64,000 nucleotides of DNA. It comes from Fontibacillus phaseoli. GTDB taxonomy: Bacteria; Bacillota; Bacilli; Paenibacillales; Paenibacillaceae. The translations under genes were made by a program, and so were the position numbers. Below the pieces are notes generated by a model. The model made no database searches. It worked only from the letters and a program-made list of their open reading frames with translations, and was not told the origin of the DNA. Where the stretch lies: positions 1,421,860-1,485,859 of the forward strand of contig NZ_QPJW01000001.1 in NCBI RefSeq assembly GCF_003337355.1. The letters are read 5' to 3'. The stretch's first letter is position 1, and each line of letters begins with the position of its first letter. Below are positions 50,381 through 59,413 of this stretch, in pieces.

Positions 50381-50804
50381 TGCGCGCTCCCCTAATGAAA
50401 AGCTTGTAAACCCCAAAACCGATTAAATATCCTAGCGAATTCAAGATAAAATCATCAATATCGAAACTTCCTCTTCGCGACAACAACTGTACGGTCTCCA
50501 AAATAAAAAGTCCGGCAATAAAGATAAGCAACGACTTAGACAACCTTCCTTTGAGGATCATGGGCAATAAAACTCCAAATGGAGTAAATACGACAATATT
50601 TCCAATGAGGTTGATCATCGCAGCATCACTATGACTGCTATCAACGTGAAGAAACTGCTTAATGGTGAATAGTGGTTTTAAATTATACATAAAATCCGCC
50701 TGCGTGCTTCTCCCAAACCCCCAAACCATCCAATAGGTCAGCAAGATGGTATAAGCGATTAATAGAACTATAGGGATGATGGTATTTGAGTTTCTCTTCT
50801 TCAT
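50373..50804 (-). CDS. VanZ-like family membrane protein
   Basis: 143 residues with four membrane segments (about 9-28, 62-82, 88-104, 118-135). NLIGNIVVFTPFGVLLPMIL and SFDIDDFILNSLGYLIGFGVY are the two signature blocks of VanZ-like proteins. VanZ gives teicoplanin resistance in enterococci; most homologues are unassigned. It overlaps the small membrane-protein gene by ATGA, so it is translationally coupled. Confidence 0.88.
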   Translation of the reverse strand: MKKRNSNTIIPIVLLIAYTILLTYWMVWGFGRSTQADFMYNLKPLFTIKQFLHVDSSHSDAAMINLIGNIVVFTPFGVLLPMILKGRLSKSLLIFIAGLFILETVQLLSRRGSFDIDDFILNSLGYLIGFGVYKLFIRGARNV

Positions 50805-50920
50805 GCTACCAATCCATTAAAAACAGTACCAATAATATAAATAAATACGCAGATACCGAATACTATTAGCAAAGCCTTCCACTTTTTATCAACGGATTGT
50901 TTTTCATAGGAACGGTTCAT
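50801..50920 (-). CDS. Small single-pass membrane protein
   Basis: 39 residues from ATG 50920 (GGAGG six bases upstream): MNRSYEKQSVDKKWKA, then a hydrophobic helix (LLIVFGICVFIYIIGTVF), then NGLVA. Too short for domain assignment. It is coupled to the VanZ gene by overlapping stop and start. Confidence 0.6.
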   Translation of the reverse strand: MNRSYEKQSVDKKWKALLIVFGICVFIYIIGTVFNGLVA

Positions 50921-50932
50921 ATTCATCCTCCA

Positions 50933-51118
50933 TAGGCGGATTAAGCCAAGGTTATTCCCAGCTTTGTCTTTGATTATCGAAACGGTATGCTCCACAAATT
51001 CATCAACTTCATCTAAAATGAAGTGATATTTTGAAAGGCAGTATAAAAAATGCAATCCTCATTATCTTTCAAATACTCCCAAAATTCAGGTATTTCCAGA
51101 ATAGCTTGATACACTAGA
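50933..51118 (-). pseudogene. Gene fragment between the small membrane protein and the next gene
   Basis: Two protein-like pieces in different frames: YQAILEIPEFWEYLKDNEDC, then SKYHFILDEVDEFVEHTVSIIKDKAGNNLG. They probably come from one gene with a frameshift. No start or family can be named. Confidence 0.35.
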
Positions 51119-51539
51119 CTATAGTTGCGCAATAACCACTTGATCTTCTTCCCTTTTCAACTGCACTGATAAATCCGTCAAAGTAAAATGGAATATGATC
51201 CTCTTTTCCATTTTCTATTCTTCCCTTAACTTTATCGAAAGCATATAAAGAAATTGAAAAATCAGGTTCACCCGTGATCAGAACCGGCTGCTCTTTTTTC
51301 TCGATCCAAAAATACTCCCCGCCAAAATTTCTTCTTGCTACCTCAAAAATATAACACCCTGCCATCGAAGATACCGAATCCAACATTTCTTCATCCATTT
51401 CAAAATCACTCAATTCCTCCAGAATATCATCTACGGCTTGCAGGCTTTCTACACTAAAATCAAAGTTTCCCTTGTCGGCGAAATTAGTGGAAAAACTTTC
51501 CGAAGTGGAAATAATATCGTCTTTCAAATTTCTCTGCAT
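51114..51539 (-). CDS. Hypothetical protein, DUF3806-like
   Basis: 141 residues. ISTSESFSTNFADKGNFDFSVESLQAVDDILEELSDFEMDEEMLDSVSSMAGCYIFEVARRNFGGEYFW resembles the DUF3806 type (helical start, then GCYIFEVARRNFGGEYFW, a strand motif common to this group). The C-terminal FYFDGFISAVEKGRR ends soon after. No catalytic pattern. The start ATG 51539 is the likely one; the ribosome site is weak. Confidence 0.55.
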   Translation of the reverse strand: MQRNLKDDIISTSESFSTNFADKGNFDFSVESLQAVDDILEELSDFEMDEEMLDSVSSMAGCYIFEVARRNFGGEYFWIEKKEQPVLITGEPDFSISLYAFDKVKGRIENGKEDHIPFYFDGFISAVEKGRRSSGYCATIV

Positions 51540-51569
51540 AATTAACCCCATCTTTCTTTCAACATATTT

Positions 51570-52433
51570 TTAAAGAAATTCTTCAGATAAATGCGGGTTG
51601 TTCTTCAAAATCATTTTTACCCGGGATAAAGTATCCTTCGTTTTCGGAAGATCAGGAGCGATCCTATTCAACAATAACCACCGTAGGCACGCAATCGCTT
51701 CAAACAATTCCATCTCCTCTATTGAATAAGGAGAGTCACTTAAAAATGCCGAAAGAAAATGCGAACCATACCGTTCACCGACATAGATTCTCATTAGAAT
51801 CGTCGACCAGGCCATATCATATCTTGGATCTCCAAGCTGGATATTACTCCAGTCGATAATAGTGTACTTCCCCTCCGCCTCCAATATATTTCCGAGATTA
51901 TAATCACCATGAATAATTCGATCTTGTTTCAGGTCAGTGCTTTGAAGTAATTGGACTAACAAAGCCTTTATATCGGGGTGGTCTTCAGCAGTCGGGTAAA
52001 AGTAGGTCATGAAATCATATTTGTGTAACTGCCATCTATCCAAGTCTTCTAATGGAATACTATGTATATTGATCAACATTTTTGCTAGAGTTTTAAGAAT
52101 CTTTTGATTGATTTTCCCGATCGGACTTCCGTCAAAGCTGGTTAACAATACCTGATTCTTGTCTTGATCGTAACCCCAACCGTATGGTTTTGAGACGGAG
52201 AACCCCCGGTTGTTAAGCGTGTCCAGCAACCGGTATTGATAGCCGATGTCCGGCCTGGAGTCCCGGTTCCAAACTTTGAGCACATAACTTTGATGATCGG
52301 TGCTAATTCGGGTCACTTCAGCTTCGAGTCCCGAATCCAATGAACTAATTCTAATTGAATCATCGTCACTTGATTCCAATAATGGATCGAACTTTCTCTC
52401 CACCCAATAGACTTGGGTGATTGGATTTAGCAT
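51570..52433 (-). CDS. Aminoglycoside phosphotransferase family protein
   Basis: 287 residues. Kinase-like fold: VLKVWN (ATP-lysine strand), then catalytic loop IIHGDYNLGNILEAEGKYTIIDWSNIQLGDPRYDMAWSTIL with the catalytic Asp of HGDYNLGN and the metal-binding Asp of IDWS. The order of blocks is that of APH/choline kinase proteins. Whether it acts on an antibiotic is not known. Its start has GGGGGATG upstream. Single gene beside the hypothetical protein (30 bp). Confidence 0.88.
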   Translation of the reverse strand: MLNPITQVYWVERKFDPLLESSDDDSIRISSLDSGLEAEVTRISTDHQSYVLKVWNRDSRPDIGYQYRLLDTLNNRGFSVSKPYGWGYDQDKNQVLLTSFDGSPIGKINQKILKTLAKMLINIHSIPLEDLDRWQLHKYDFMTYFYPTAEDHPDIKALLVQLLQSTDLKQDRIIHGDYNLGNILEAEGKYTIIDWSNIQLGDPRYDMAWSTILMRIYVGERYGSHFLSAFLSDSPYSIEEMELFEAIACLRWLLLNRIAPDLPKTKDTLSRVKMILKNNPHLSEEFL

Positions 52434-52615
52434 GATTGCTCATCCCCCAGTGTTCTGTCATATAACGCTATACTTCATATAACCACGTAACGCCCCAGCC
52501 TAGAGAACTCTTGTCTTGGATTGAGGCGTTTTTCGGCCAATCGCATTCCATAATTATACAATGTGATCATGAATGGAGATAGCCCCTATCTTTCGGGACC
52601 GGTCTAGTCTTTCAT

Positions 52616-52653
52616 CAAAAAAAGCCCTAGAAGGATCTTCCCTTCTAAGGCTC
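52616..52653 (-). terminator. Terminator of the ABC-2 exporter operon
   Basis: On the minus strand AGCCTTAGAAGG, loop, CCTTCTAGGGCTTTTTTT, 12-bp stem with one mismatch and a T run; 35 bp after the stop of the last permease. Confidence 0.88.
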
Positions 52654-52687
52654 AAAAATATCTAATCCTTAATAGAAACCAGCTTAT

Positions 52688-53476
52688 TTAGGATCCGGCT
52701 CCACGATACCGTCTTACCCCATAATTCCAGGCGGTCAGTCCAATGAGCAGGAAAACTCCGCCGACGAGCGGGGTGAGGAACGCCATGTTCCTCATCTCCT
52801 CGCGCTCGAGAAACAGCGATGCCGGGTAGACGCCTACGAAGGCGAACGGCAGGATCCAGGTAAGCAGTACCTGGATGGCCCGGTTGTAGATGGTTACAGG
52901 GTATCGCCCGTAACCTTGGACGTTGTACATCAGCGGCAATATGCCTGTCGGCGCGTCGGAATAAAAGGACAGTGACGTCAGGGCGGTGTAAATGCCCGTA
53001 TAGATCGCCACGGCGCTAATCGTCAATACTAGCATGGCGGGAACGGTCCACCATTCAAACGGCAGACCCAACTGAGAGCCGCTGACCGCCATGATTACGA
53101 TCCCGATAATGGAGCCGACTAGCGCAGGCGGATCGACATTTTCAAGGAAAATCTGGAACAAATTATGCGCCGGTCGGGTCATGACCCGGTCCATCTCGCC
53201 TTTGACGATGTAGCGTTCGCTGAATCCCCAAAGATTTATGAAACAGCTGAACACGCCGAACGGCACCATAAAAAATCCGTAGACGAACACGACTTCGCCC
53301 TGGCTCCATCCACCCAAACTGTCGGTATGCATAAAGATTACGAAGATAAAGATCAGATTCGTCGCCTGAAACAGCAGATCCGAGATGACCTCAACCCAGA
53401 AATCGGCCCGGTAAGTCATCCGGGTTTTGATGTAGTTTTTCAAGTATTCTACGATGAGACCCAAGTAATATTTCAT
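52688..53476 (-). CDS. ABC-2 family permease (COG3694-like)
   Basis: 262 residues, six membrane segments. It starts with MKYYLGLIVEYLKNYIKTRMTYRADFWVEVISDLLFQATNLIFIFVIF; VKGEMDRVMTRPAHNLFQIF is the cytoplasmic amphipathic block of this family, found paired with the next gene. Third gene of an ATPase-permease-permease exporter. Cargo unknown. Confidence 0.9.
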   Translation of the reverse strand: MKYYLGLIVEYLKNYIKTRMTYRADFWVEVISDLLFQATNLIFIFVIFMHTDSLGGWSQGEVVFVYGFFMVPFGVFSCFINLWGFSERYIVKGEMDRVMTRPAHNLFQIFLENVDPPALVGSIIGIVIMAVSGSQLGLPFEWWTVPAMLVLTISAVAIYTGIYTALTSLSFYSDAPTGILPLMYNVQGYGRYPVTIYNRAIQVLLTWILPFAFVGVYPASLFLEREEMRNMAFLTPLVGGVFLLIGLTAWNYGVRRYRGAGS

Positions 53477-53481
53477 CTTCC

Positions 53482-54285
53482 TTAACCTCCCTGCACAAAC
53501 AGGCGCTTCCGCGACATCCGGTATAGCCAGACCATCGGAATCAGCAGCAGGACGAACCAGAGAACCTGGATCCCGAGCACCTGCCAGATGCCTACCCCTT
53601 GAATCCGGCCCGTGAACACGGAACCCGGGAGATAGGTAATCGCCTGAAAGGGCAAAAAGCCCATAATATCGCCAAGCCAGCCCGGGAATAGGCTGATCGG
53701 AATAATCAATCCCGAAAACAGGTCGACTACGACCCGCTTCATACGCATAAAACCCTCGTTATTTTCCACGAAGAACGCCATTAACCCGGTAATCACGTTA
53801 AGCTGCGAATTGATCAGAAAGCTGAAGAATAACATGACCAGAAAACCTGCCCAGGCTTCGGGCGCGGTCGGAAGCTTGACGGGAAAGAGCAGCATGGCGA
53901 TCGCCATCCCGGGAATCATGAACAACATAAACCGGAACAAGCCTTCGCCGAAACCTTGCATCATTTTCACCATAATATAGTTATAAGGCCGGATAAATTG
54001 AATTGCGATGCTCCCGTCGCGGATATCTGTCGAAATTTCGCGGTCCAGATTGTTAAAATAAAACGCCCGGGCCATCCACGAAACGGCCAGATACGTCGTC
54101 ATCTGCGAGGCCGTGAATCCCCCCAGTTCTCCCCCGCCTCCATAGATCGCTTTCCAGGTAAAATAATAAACGCCAATATTCAACGTATAAATTAAAATTC
54201 CGGTATAATAGTTTACCCGGTAAGCGAGCATCGTCAGAAACCGGATCCGGATAAAGTCCAAGTAAGCGCTGGTTCCGTTAAACAT
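53482..54285 (-). CDS. ABC-2 family permease (COG4587-like)
   Basis: 267 residues, six membrane segments. FYFNNLDREISTDIRDGSIAIQFIRPYNYIMVKMMQGFGEGLFRFMLFM is the conserved region equivalent to the other permease. It overlaps the ATPase gene by 8 bp and is 5 bp from the second permease. The two form the heterodimeric membrane part. Confidence 0.9.
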   Translation of the reverse strand: MFNGTSAYLDFIRIRFLTMLAYRVNYYTGILIYTLNIGVYYFTWKAIYGGGGELGGFTASQMTTYLAVSWMARAFYFNNLDREISTDIRDGSIAIQFIRPYNYIMVKMMQGFGEGLFRFMLFMIPGMAIAMLLFPVKLPTAPEAWAGFLVMLFFSFLINSQLNVITGLMAFFVENNEGFMRMKRVVVDLFSGLIIPISLFPGWLGDIMGFLPFQAITYLPGSVFTGRIQGVGIWQVLGIQVLWFVLLLIPMVWLYRMSRKRLFVQGG

Positions 54286-55333
54286 GGGTCACCACGCCCT
54301 CGTCCTGTTGAACCGCCGCTTCACCGTTTTTCTTTTCGGCCGAACCGGATTGATAAATGCTGCGAACGATATCATCCGTGTTCGTTTCCACGATTTTGAT
54401 ATCGGTGATATCGGCTTTGCCGACCACCTGTCCAAGCACGTCGGATACGTTAATCTCCAGCGGAATCCATACTTTCGCGCCGAGATCATTGTCCGCCGAC
54501 CATTCCAGCGGCAGTCCCGCCGTCCAACTCTGAAGCTGAGCCAGCTTCGTGCCGGTACCGAACTGGAATTGCACCTCCCGCCCGGTGCCCCAGCGATTCT
54601 TCAATTCTTCCAGTCCGCCGTCATAGATAATCCGGCCATCGTCCAGCATAATGACGCGCGAACAGAGCGCCTCAATATCCTGGAGATCGTGGGTCGTCAG
54701 CAGAATTGTTGTCCCATGCTCCCGGTTCATATCCTTCAGAAACTCGCGGATTTCCGATTTGACCACGATATCCAGTCCGATTGTCGGCTCGTCCAGAAAC
54801 ACGATCGACGGATTGTGCAGTAGAGCTGCTACAAGCTCACAGCGCATCCGCTGGCCGAGACTTAACTTGCGCACGGGGCGGTTGAGCAAATCCTGCAACT
54901 GCAGCCGTTCCACCAGCTCGTCCAGCCGGTGCTTGAAGTCCTGCTCGGACACCCGGTAAACTTTACGCAGCAACTGGAAGGATTCGATCACCCCGATATC
55001 CCACCACAGCTGGCTCCGCTGCCCGAATACCACGCCAATATGCTGCACGAACTTCTCGCGCTCCTCGTAAGGGACATAGCCCCCTACCGACAAATGGCCC
55101 GACGTTGGTACGAGAATCCCGGTCAACATTTTGATCGTCGTCGATTTACCTGCCCCGTTCTCGCCAATGTATCCGCAAATTTCGCCTTGCGGAATTCTAA
55201 AAGAGATATCTTTCACCGCGGCGACTTCATTGTACTCCCGTTTAAACAAATCGAGAAAAGCGCCCTTCAACCCTTCACGGTTCTTCTGAACCTTGAACGT
55301 CTTGCGCAAATCCTTCACTTCAATTGCATTCAT
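54278..55333 (-). CDS. ABC-2 exporter ATP-binding protein (COG4586-like)
   Basis: 351 residues from ATG 55333 (GAGGTACATCACAAT upstream). Walker A GENGAGKST (about 59-67), Q-loop, signature LSLGQRMRCELVAALLHNP, Walker B VFLDEPTIGLD, switch LLTTHDLQDIEAL. Upstream, VKDLRKTFKVQKNREGLKGAFLDLFKREYNEVAAVKDIS has the insertion of the COG4586 type. The C-terminal domain (about 265-351) is specific to this group. It energises the two permeases downstream; the operon lies 70 bp after proS on the same strand. Confidence 0.92.
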   Translation of the reverse strand: MNAIEVKDLRKTFKVQKNREGLKGAFLDLFKREYNEVAAVKDISFRIPQGEICGYIGENGAGKSTTIKMLTGILVPTSGHLSVGGYVPYEEREKFVQHIGVVFGQRSQLWWDIGVIESFQLLRKVYRVSEQDFKHRLDELVERLQLQDLLNRPVRKLSLGQRMRCELVAALLHNPSIVFLDEPTIGLDIVVKSEIREFLKDMNREHGTTILLTTHDLQDIEALCSRVIMLDDGRIIYDGGLEELKNRWGTGREVQFQFGTGTKLAQLQSWTAGLPLEWSADNDLGAKVWIPLEINVSDVLGQVVGKADITDIKIVETNTDDIVRSIYQSGSAEKKNGEAAVQQDEGVVTHV

Positions 55334-55403
55334 ATTGTGATGTACCTCGCTAAACTTGAGATGAATAAATCGATTCAAAGATCGCTTTACGATTATATAG
55401 CAG

Positions 55404-57134
55404 CTATGGAAAAAGCGCCAGTCCAAGGTTCATCCTGATGCGTTCCAAGACTTCCTCAACGGGGATCGTTGTTTTGATCCCAGGCGTGCGACGCTCAGCA
55501 AATTCAACCCATCCCTGACCGGCATCCTTGCCGATCACGATCCTCGCAGGGAGTCCGATCAGATCCGCATCTTTGAATTTTACGCCGGCCCGTTCATCGC
55601 GGTCATCCAGCAACACTTCGATTCCCTTTTCTTGCAGTAGCCTGTACAAATTCATCGCAAGCTGCATTTGAGTCTCATCGTTATGCGATACCGGAATCAA
55701 ATGCACCTGATACGGCGCCAATGCCAGCGGCCAGATAATCCCGTTATCGTCATGATTTTGCTCAATGACTGCGGATAAAATACGCGATACTCCTATCCCG
55801 TAACAACCCATGATCATACTTTGGGCCTGACCGGAAGCGTCCAGATAAGTTGCGCCCAATTTTGCGCTGTATTTGGTTCCAAGCTTGAACACATGCCCAA
55901 CCTCAATGCCACGGTAATACTTCAAGGTTCCTTCTTCACATCTAGGGCATGGGTCGCCTTCCTTCACAGTACGAAAATCGCCGATTTTTGCCTGCTTCAT
56001 GTCCCGCGCCGGGACAAGATGGCGGTAATGATAATCCAGCTCATTCGCCCCCGCGATGCCTTGCTCCATCCCAGCAGCTGTGTGATCCAATAGTATCGGA
56101 AGATTCAACCCATGGGGGCCGACGAAACCGACAGGAACCCCGGTCCAGGCCTGCACGTCCGCCGGATCGGCGATTTCGATCATTTCAGCCCCCAAGAAAT
56201 TTTTCACCTTCAATTCATTGATTTCCTGGTCTCCCCGGATCACGACGGCCACCAGCGTACCGTCAGCCACGAACACAATGGTCTTTAGAATTTCCGTTGT
56301 CTTTACTCCTAGCGATGCCACAAGTTGATCAATCGTCTTGATGTTAGGCGTATGGAACTTTTCCGGCTTTTCCAAATTTCCCGTCCCGGTTCCAATAATG
56401 AATTTGGAAGATGAGCCCGACTCCGCCTTTTCAAGGTTTGCTGCATAATCGCAGCACGTGCAAGCCGCAATGGTATCCTCACCGATTTCTGCCAGTGCCA
56501 TAAATTCGTGGGTTCCCCCTTCACCGCCAATGGCCCCTGCATCCGCTTCAACCGCGCGAAAATTCATTCCGCAGCGCTCAAATATCCGATGATATGCATG
56601 GTACATCTCCCAATACGACCGGTCCAGCCCTTCAAAGTCCTTATCAAACGAATAGGCATCCTTCATCAGAAATTCCCGGCCCCGCAGCAAGCCGAACCTC
56701 GGACGCCGCTCGTCCCGGTATTTCGTCTGGATTTGATACAAAGTTACCGGCAATTTGCGGTAAGAGTTTATCTCCTGTTTCACCAGCGTAGTAATGACTT
56801 CCTCATGCGTAGGTCCAAGAGCGAATTCTCGTCCGTGGCGGTCGGACAGTCTCATCAGCTCCGGCCCATACACCTCGTACCGGCCGGATTCCTGCCACAG
56901 TTCTGCTGGCTGCAACGCCGGCATCAGCAGTTCCAGCGCTCCGGCACGATCCATTTCTTCCCGCACGATTTGCTCCGCTTTGCGAAGCACCCGTCTGCCG
57001 AGCGGCATATATGTATATATTCCCGCAGCCAACTGGCGTATCAAGCCGGCGCGAAGCAGCAGCTGATGGCTGGCCGTTTCGGCATCTCCAGGGGATTCCC
57101 GTAAAGTATTCAGCAGTAATTTACTTTGACGCAT
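55404..57134 (-). CDS. proS: Prolyl-tRNA synthetase
   Basis: 576 residues, bacterial type with an editing insertion. N-terminal class II motifs: [56 protein letters not shown], then [14 protein letters not shown] and [24 protein letters not shown] (motif 2). The middle domain (about 230-380) is the YbaK-like editing domain with [17 protein letters not shown]. Motif 3 is [19 protein letters not shown], followed by the anticodon-binding domain. ATG 57134 is chosen for its ribosome site (GGGAG) and typical MRQSKLL start. Controlled by the T-box leader upstream. Confidence 0.96.
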   Translation of the reverse strand: MRQSKLLLNTLRESPGDAETASHQLLLRAGLIRQLAAGIYTYMPLGRRVLRKAEQIVREEMDRAGALELLMPALQPAELWQESGRYEVYGPELMRLSDRHGREFALGPTHEEVITTLVKQEINSYRKLPVTLYQIQTKYRDERRPRFGLLRGREFLMKDAYSFDKDFEGLDRSYWEMYHAYHRIFERCGMNFRAVEADAGAIGGEGGTHEFMALAEIGEDTIAACTCCDYAANLEKAESGSSSKFIIGTGTGNLEKPEKFHTPNIKTIDQLVASLGVKTTEILKTIVFVADGTLVAVVIRGDQEINELKVKNFLGAEMIEIADPADVQAWTGVPVGFVGPHGLNLPILLDHTAAGMEQGIAGANELDYHYRHLVPARDMKQAKIGDFRTVKEGDPCPRCEEGTLKYYRGIEVGHVFKLGTKYSAKLGATYLDASGQAQSMIMGCYGIGVSRILSAVIEQNHDDNGIIWPLALAPYQVHLIPVSHNDETQMQLAMNLYRLLQEKGIEVLLDDRDERAGVKFKDADLIGLPARIVIGKDAGQGWVEFAERRTPGIKTTIPVEEVLERIRMNLGLALFP

Positions 57135-57174
57135 GGCATAACTCTCCCTTCGGCATTTCAACATGCCTCGCAAA

Positions 57175-57444
57175 ATAGAAAAGACACATCCGTCAGGGAC
57201 GAATGTGTCGTGGTACCACCCTAGTTTTGACCGCAAGAGATACGGTCCTTAAAATGATAACGGCTAAAGCCGGCAACGAAGCTGAATGGCTCAAGTAAAA
57301 GGCATGCTCGTTGCTGCTCGCAAGGTAGGATCATCGTTACATCGCTACGGGAAACCTTTCAGCCTGGGGTTTCTTCTCTGAGTGGCGATTTTGTACAATG
57401 GGGCCTTGGTCAAAGCATTTTCGTTTATAGAAGTTGTATTGCCT
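57175..57444 (-). promoter_or_regulatory. Proline T-box leader of proS
   Basis: The T-box sequence AGGGTGGTACCACG (57222-57209) is followed by the terminator hairpin GACACATTCGTC/GACGGATGTGTC and TTTT (about 57209-57178). Stem I has a CCU specifier (57329-57327) in the GATCCTACC context, and the CAAGG/CCTTG helix around it. When uncharged tRNA-Pro pairs with specifier and T-box, transcription continues into proS. Confidence 0.93.
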
Positions 57445-57473
57445 AAATTACATGATAAGTCCGCAATAGTCAA
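57445..57473 (-). promoter_or_regulatory. SigA promoter of the proS leader
   Basis: On the minus strand TTGACT (57473-57468), 17 bp, TAATTT (57450-57445). Confidence 0.8.
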
Positions 57474-57507
57474 GCAGTAACGTATATTCAATTTTTGCTC
57501 AATTTTT

Positions 57508-58491
57508 TTATTTCTGCTTGACCGACGCAATCCGGTCGACCCGATTGCTCCAAATCCAACCATTGTACCCGGAAGGAAGCCGTTTCACATCTTCCAGGCT
57601 GTCAAAGCCGCTTGAAAAATCGCTGCCGTCTCCCCCCACAACGATCACCCGCGTATTTGCGCGATCCATGCGGGATAGAAATTTATCCGGCCAGCCCCAG
57701 ATCCAGGGGGCGATTTTCTCGGGAATATGCAACTCCGTGTTCCGGCAGGCCGCCGGGATATATCCCGTCCAGCCGGACGCCTCGTAGGAGACCAGACACT
57801 TTTTCAGCGTCGCTTTCGACATGACCCGAAGATCCGGCAGCGCTTCCTTCAATGCTGCAACCGGTTCGTCGCCGCCATACACCGTATATTGCTCCAGCTT
57901 TTCCGGAGACAAATCCGCAAAATACTGCGCCAACTGAACCCCTTCCTCCGCATCATTGCTTTTGATGTGCACCAAGAACGATCGATCCGGAAAATGCTTC
58001 AGCACCTCCGGCAACGAAGGCATCAGATTAATCCCTTTGCCCCTGAAAGGGTAGGTTTTCCCTCCGTCGGCCGTATAACCGTAACCGATGTCCAGCAGCT
58101 TCAACTCAGCCATTGTAAAATCTTTCGTCGTCCCCTGCGCCTCCGTACGGCACTCTAACGTCCAGTCATGAAACACCGCAAATTGCCCGTCTTTTGTCGG
58201 CTTGACGTCAAGCTCCACCATATCCGCCCCAGCCTTAAAAGCCGCTTCCATGGAGGCGATCGAATTTTCCAGGTAAGGGTGTTCCGGCTCATAGATCCGC
58301 TCTGCCGTACATGTGTCGTTCTCGATGCCTTCCATGGAGAAGGTCTGAGCCAAACCACGGTGGGCCAGCAATTTGGGACCTCCATCGCGTTCGCCGACAA
58401 ATAGCGAGGAATTGTTTAAATAGATGAACAGGATCAATCCTGCCAAAATCCAAAATCGCTTACGCTTGAACAATCGCTTCAATTTTTTCAT
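57508..58491 (-). CDS. Membrane-anchored glycerophosphodiester phosphodiesterase
   Basis: 327 residues from ATG 58491 (GGAGG five bases upstream). One N-terminal membrane segment (FWILAGLILFIYLNN), then the GDPD barrel: KLLAHRGLAQTF (first His and Arg), ENSIASMEAAFKAGADMVELDVKPTKDGQFAVFHDWTLECR (Glu, Asp, His of the active site). It cleaves glycerophosphodiesters to an alcohol and glycerol-3-phosphate, at the outer face. It lies 45 bp downstream of the FHA/winged-helix gene and is probably co-transcribed. Confidence 0.92.
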   Translation of the reverse strand: MKKLKRLFKRKRFWILAGLILFIYLNNSSLFVGERDGGPKLLAHRGLAQTFSMEGIENDTCTAERIYEPEHPYLENSIASMEAAFKAGADMVELDVKPTKDGQFAVFHDWTLECRTEAQGTTKDFTMAELKLLDIGYGYTADGGKTYPFRGKGINLMPSLPEVLKHFPDRSFLVHIKSNDAEEGVQLAQYFADLSPEKLEQYTVYGGDEPVAALKEALPDLRVMSKATLKKCLVSYEASGWTGYIPAACRNTELHIPEKIAPWIWGWPDKFLSRMDRANTRVIVVGGDGSDFSSGFDSLEDVKRLPSGYNGWIWSNRVDRIASVKQK

Positions 58492-58536
58492 ACCGTCCTC
58501 CACCATTTGAAACTCGGCCTAACTACCGCTCCGGAC

Positions 58537-59265
58537 TTATGTAAATAGGTCGTTCTCGAGAATATAGCCATTTCCGCGGACAGCGGTAATCTGAAAAGCA
58601 TGCTTGCCATATTTCTTTCGAATCCGATAAATGAGGGCGCTGATTTCATCTGCCGACACATCCGGCAATCCGTCTGCACCAAGACTCCGATCATGCCATA
58701 CGATATTCTTAATCTCTACTATAGAGACGAGCCGGTTCGAATGCTCATGCAGCAGCCGAATCAGAAGAAACTCTTTTTCCGACATCGGAATTTTCCGGCC
58801 GTCAATATGGCACTCCCGCTTTTCCCACAAAATGACGACATGCCCCGACTCCCGTTCCGCGGTATCCGTTGCTTCCTTGATCGAGTCGAATTCCAACGTC
58901 TGCTCCCCAGATGTGTAAGAAAAATGCAGGATAACGGTTCCTCGCGCCAAGTGAATCCTGTCGTTGTTTTCGAGTACATACGGGGCATGGGGAATGACCC
59001 TGACTCCATTGACTTCGCTTCCGTGCCGGCTTCCCAAATCATAGAGCACCGCTTTCTCTCCCTCCAGCCGAATGCTCAAATGCCGCCGGGATATGAAGAT
59101 GTTGGTGAATGCCACAACCGGTGCGTTAACTTTCGTCGCCCTGCCCACCTCGGTCTCCGTTTCGTTTAAATTAAAGCATGTGCCGGGCTGGTACGGCTCC
59201 CCGCGGATAATATACAAACATGCGTAGGTTTCCAGTTGATTTCCCTCCAGACTCCCTGTCTTCAT
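58537..59265 (-). CDS. FHA domain protein with OmpR-type winged helix
   Basis: About 242 residues. FHA domain at about 40-120: ETEVGRATKVNAPVVAFTNIFISRRHLSIRLEGEKAVLYDLGSRHGSEVNGVRV, with the Arg and Ser-Arg-Arg-His of the phosphothreonine pocket. A winged helix follows (about 155-240): IPMSEKEFLLIRLLHEHSNRLVSIVEIKNIVWHD and ISALIYRIRKKYGKHAFQITAVRGNGYIL, like the DNA-binding domain of OmpR/PhoB. An FHA in place of the receiver is rare. The likely signal is Thr phosphorylation by a Ser/Thr kinase. The start is not certain (ATG 59265, weak ribosome site; a CTG at about 59232 has GGAGGG upstream). GDPD follows. Confidence 0.85.
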   Translation of the reverse strand: MKTGSLEGNQLETYACLYIIRGEPYQPGTCFNLNETETEVGRATKVNAPVVAFTNIFISRRHLSIRLEGEKAVLYDLGSRHGSEVNGVRVIPHAPYVLENNDRIHLARGTVILHFSYTSGEQTLEFDSIKEATDTAERESGHVVILWEKRECHIDGRKIPMSEKEFLLIRLLHEHSNRLVSIVEIKNIVWHDRSLGADGLPDVSADEISALIYRIRKKYGKHAFQITAVRGNGYILENDLFT

Positions 59266-59354
59266 TAATCTTAGCTTATCTCTTATTCTAACAAAATCGC
59301 CGCTGAATGATAAAATCCTCATATTTGACTGATAAACACTTCCGTAAACCAAAG

Positions 59355-59389
59355 AAGAGCCCTCACCGCTGTAAACGGCAAAAGCTCTT
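59355..59389 (-). terminator. Hairpin after cysI, weak terminator
   Basis: AAGAGC and GCTCTT form a 6-bp outer stem with an inner CCG/CGG pairing, followed on the minus strand by TCTTTGG; 24 bp after the cysI stop. Confidence 0.5.
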
Positions 59390-59413
59390 GTCCATTAATA
59401 ATTCTATAGTTGA

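Noticed and set aside
51114..51200. A frameshift near the end of the DUF3806-like gene giving a longer C-terminus in another frame
   Set aside because: Both frames look protein-like for about 20 residues and I cannot decide without homologues; the annotated frame is the simpler reading.
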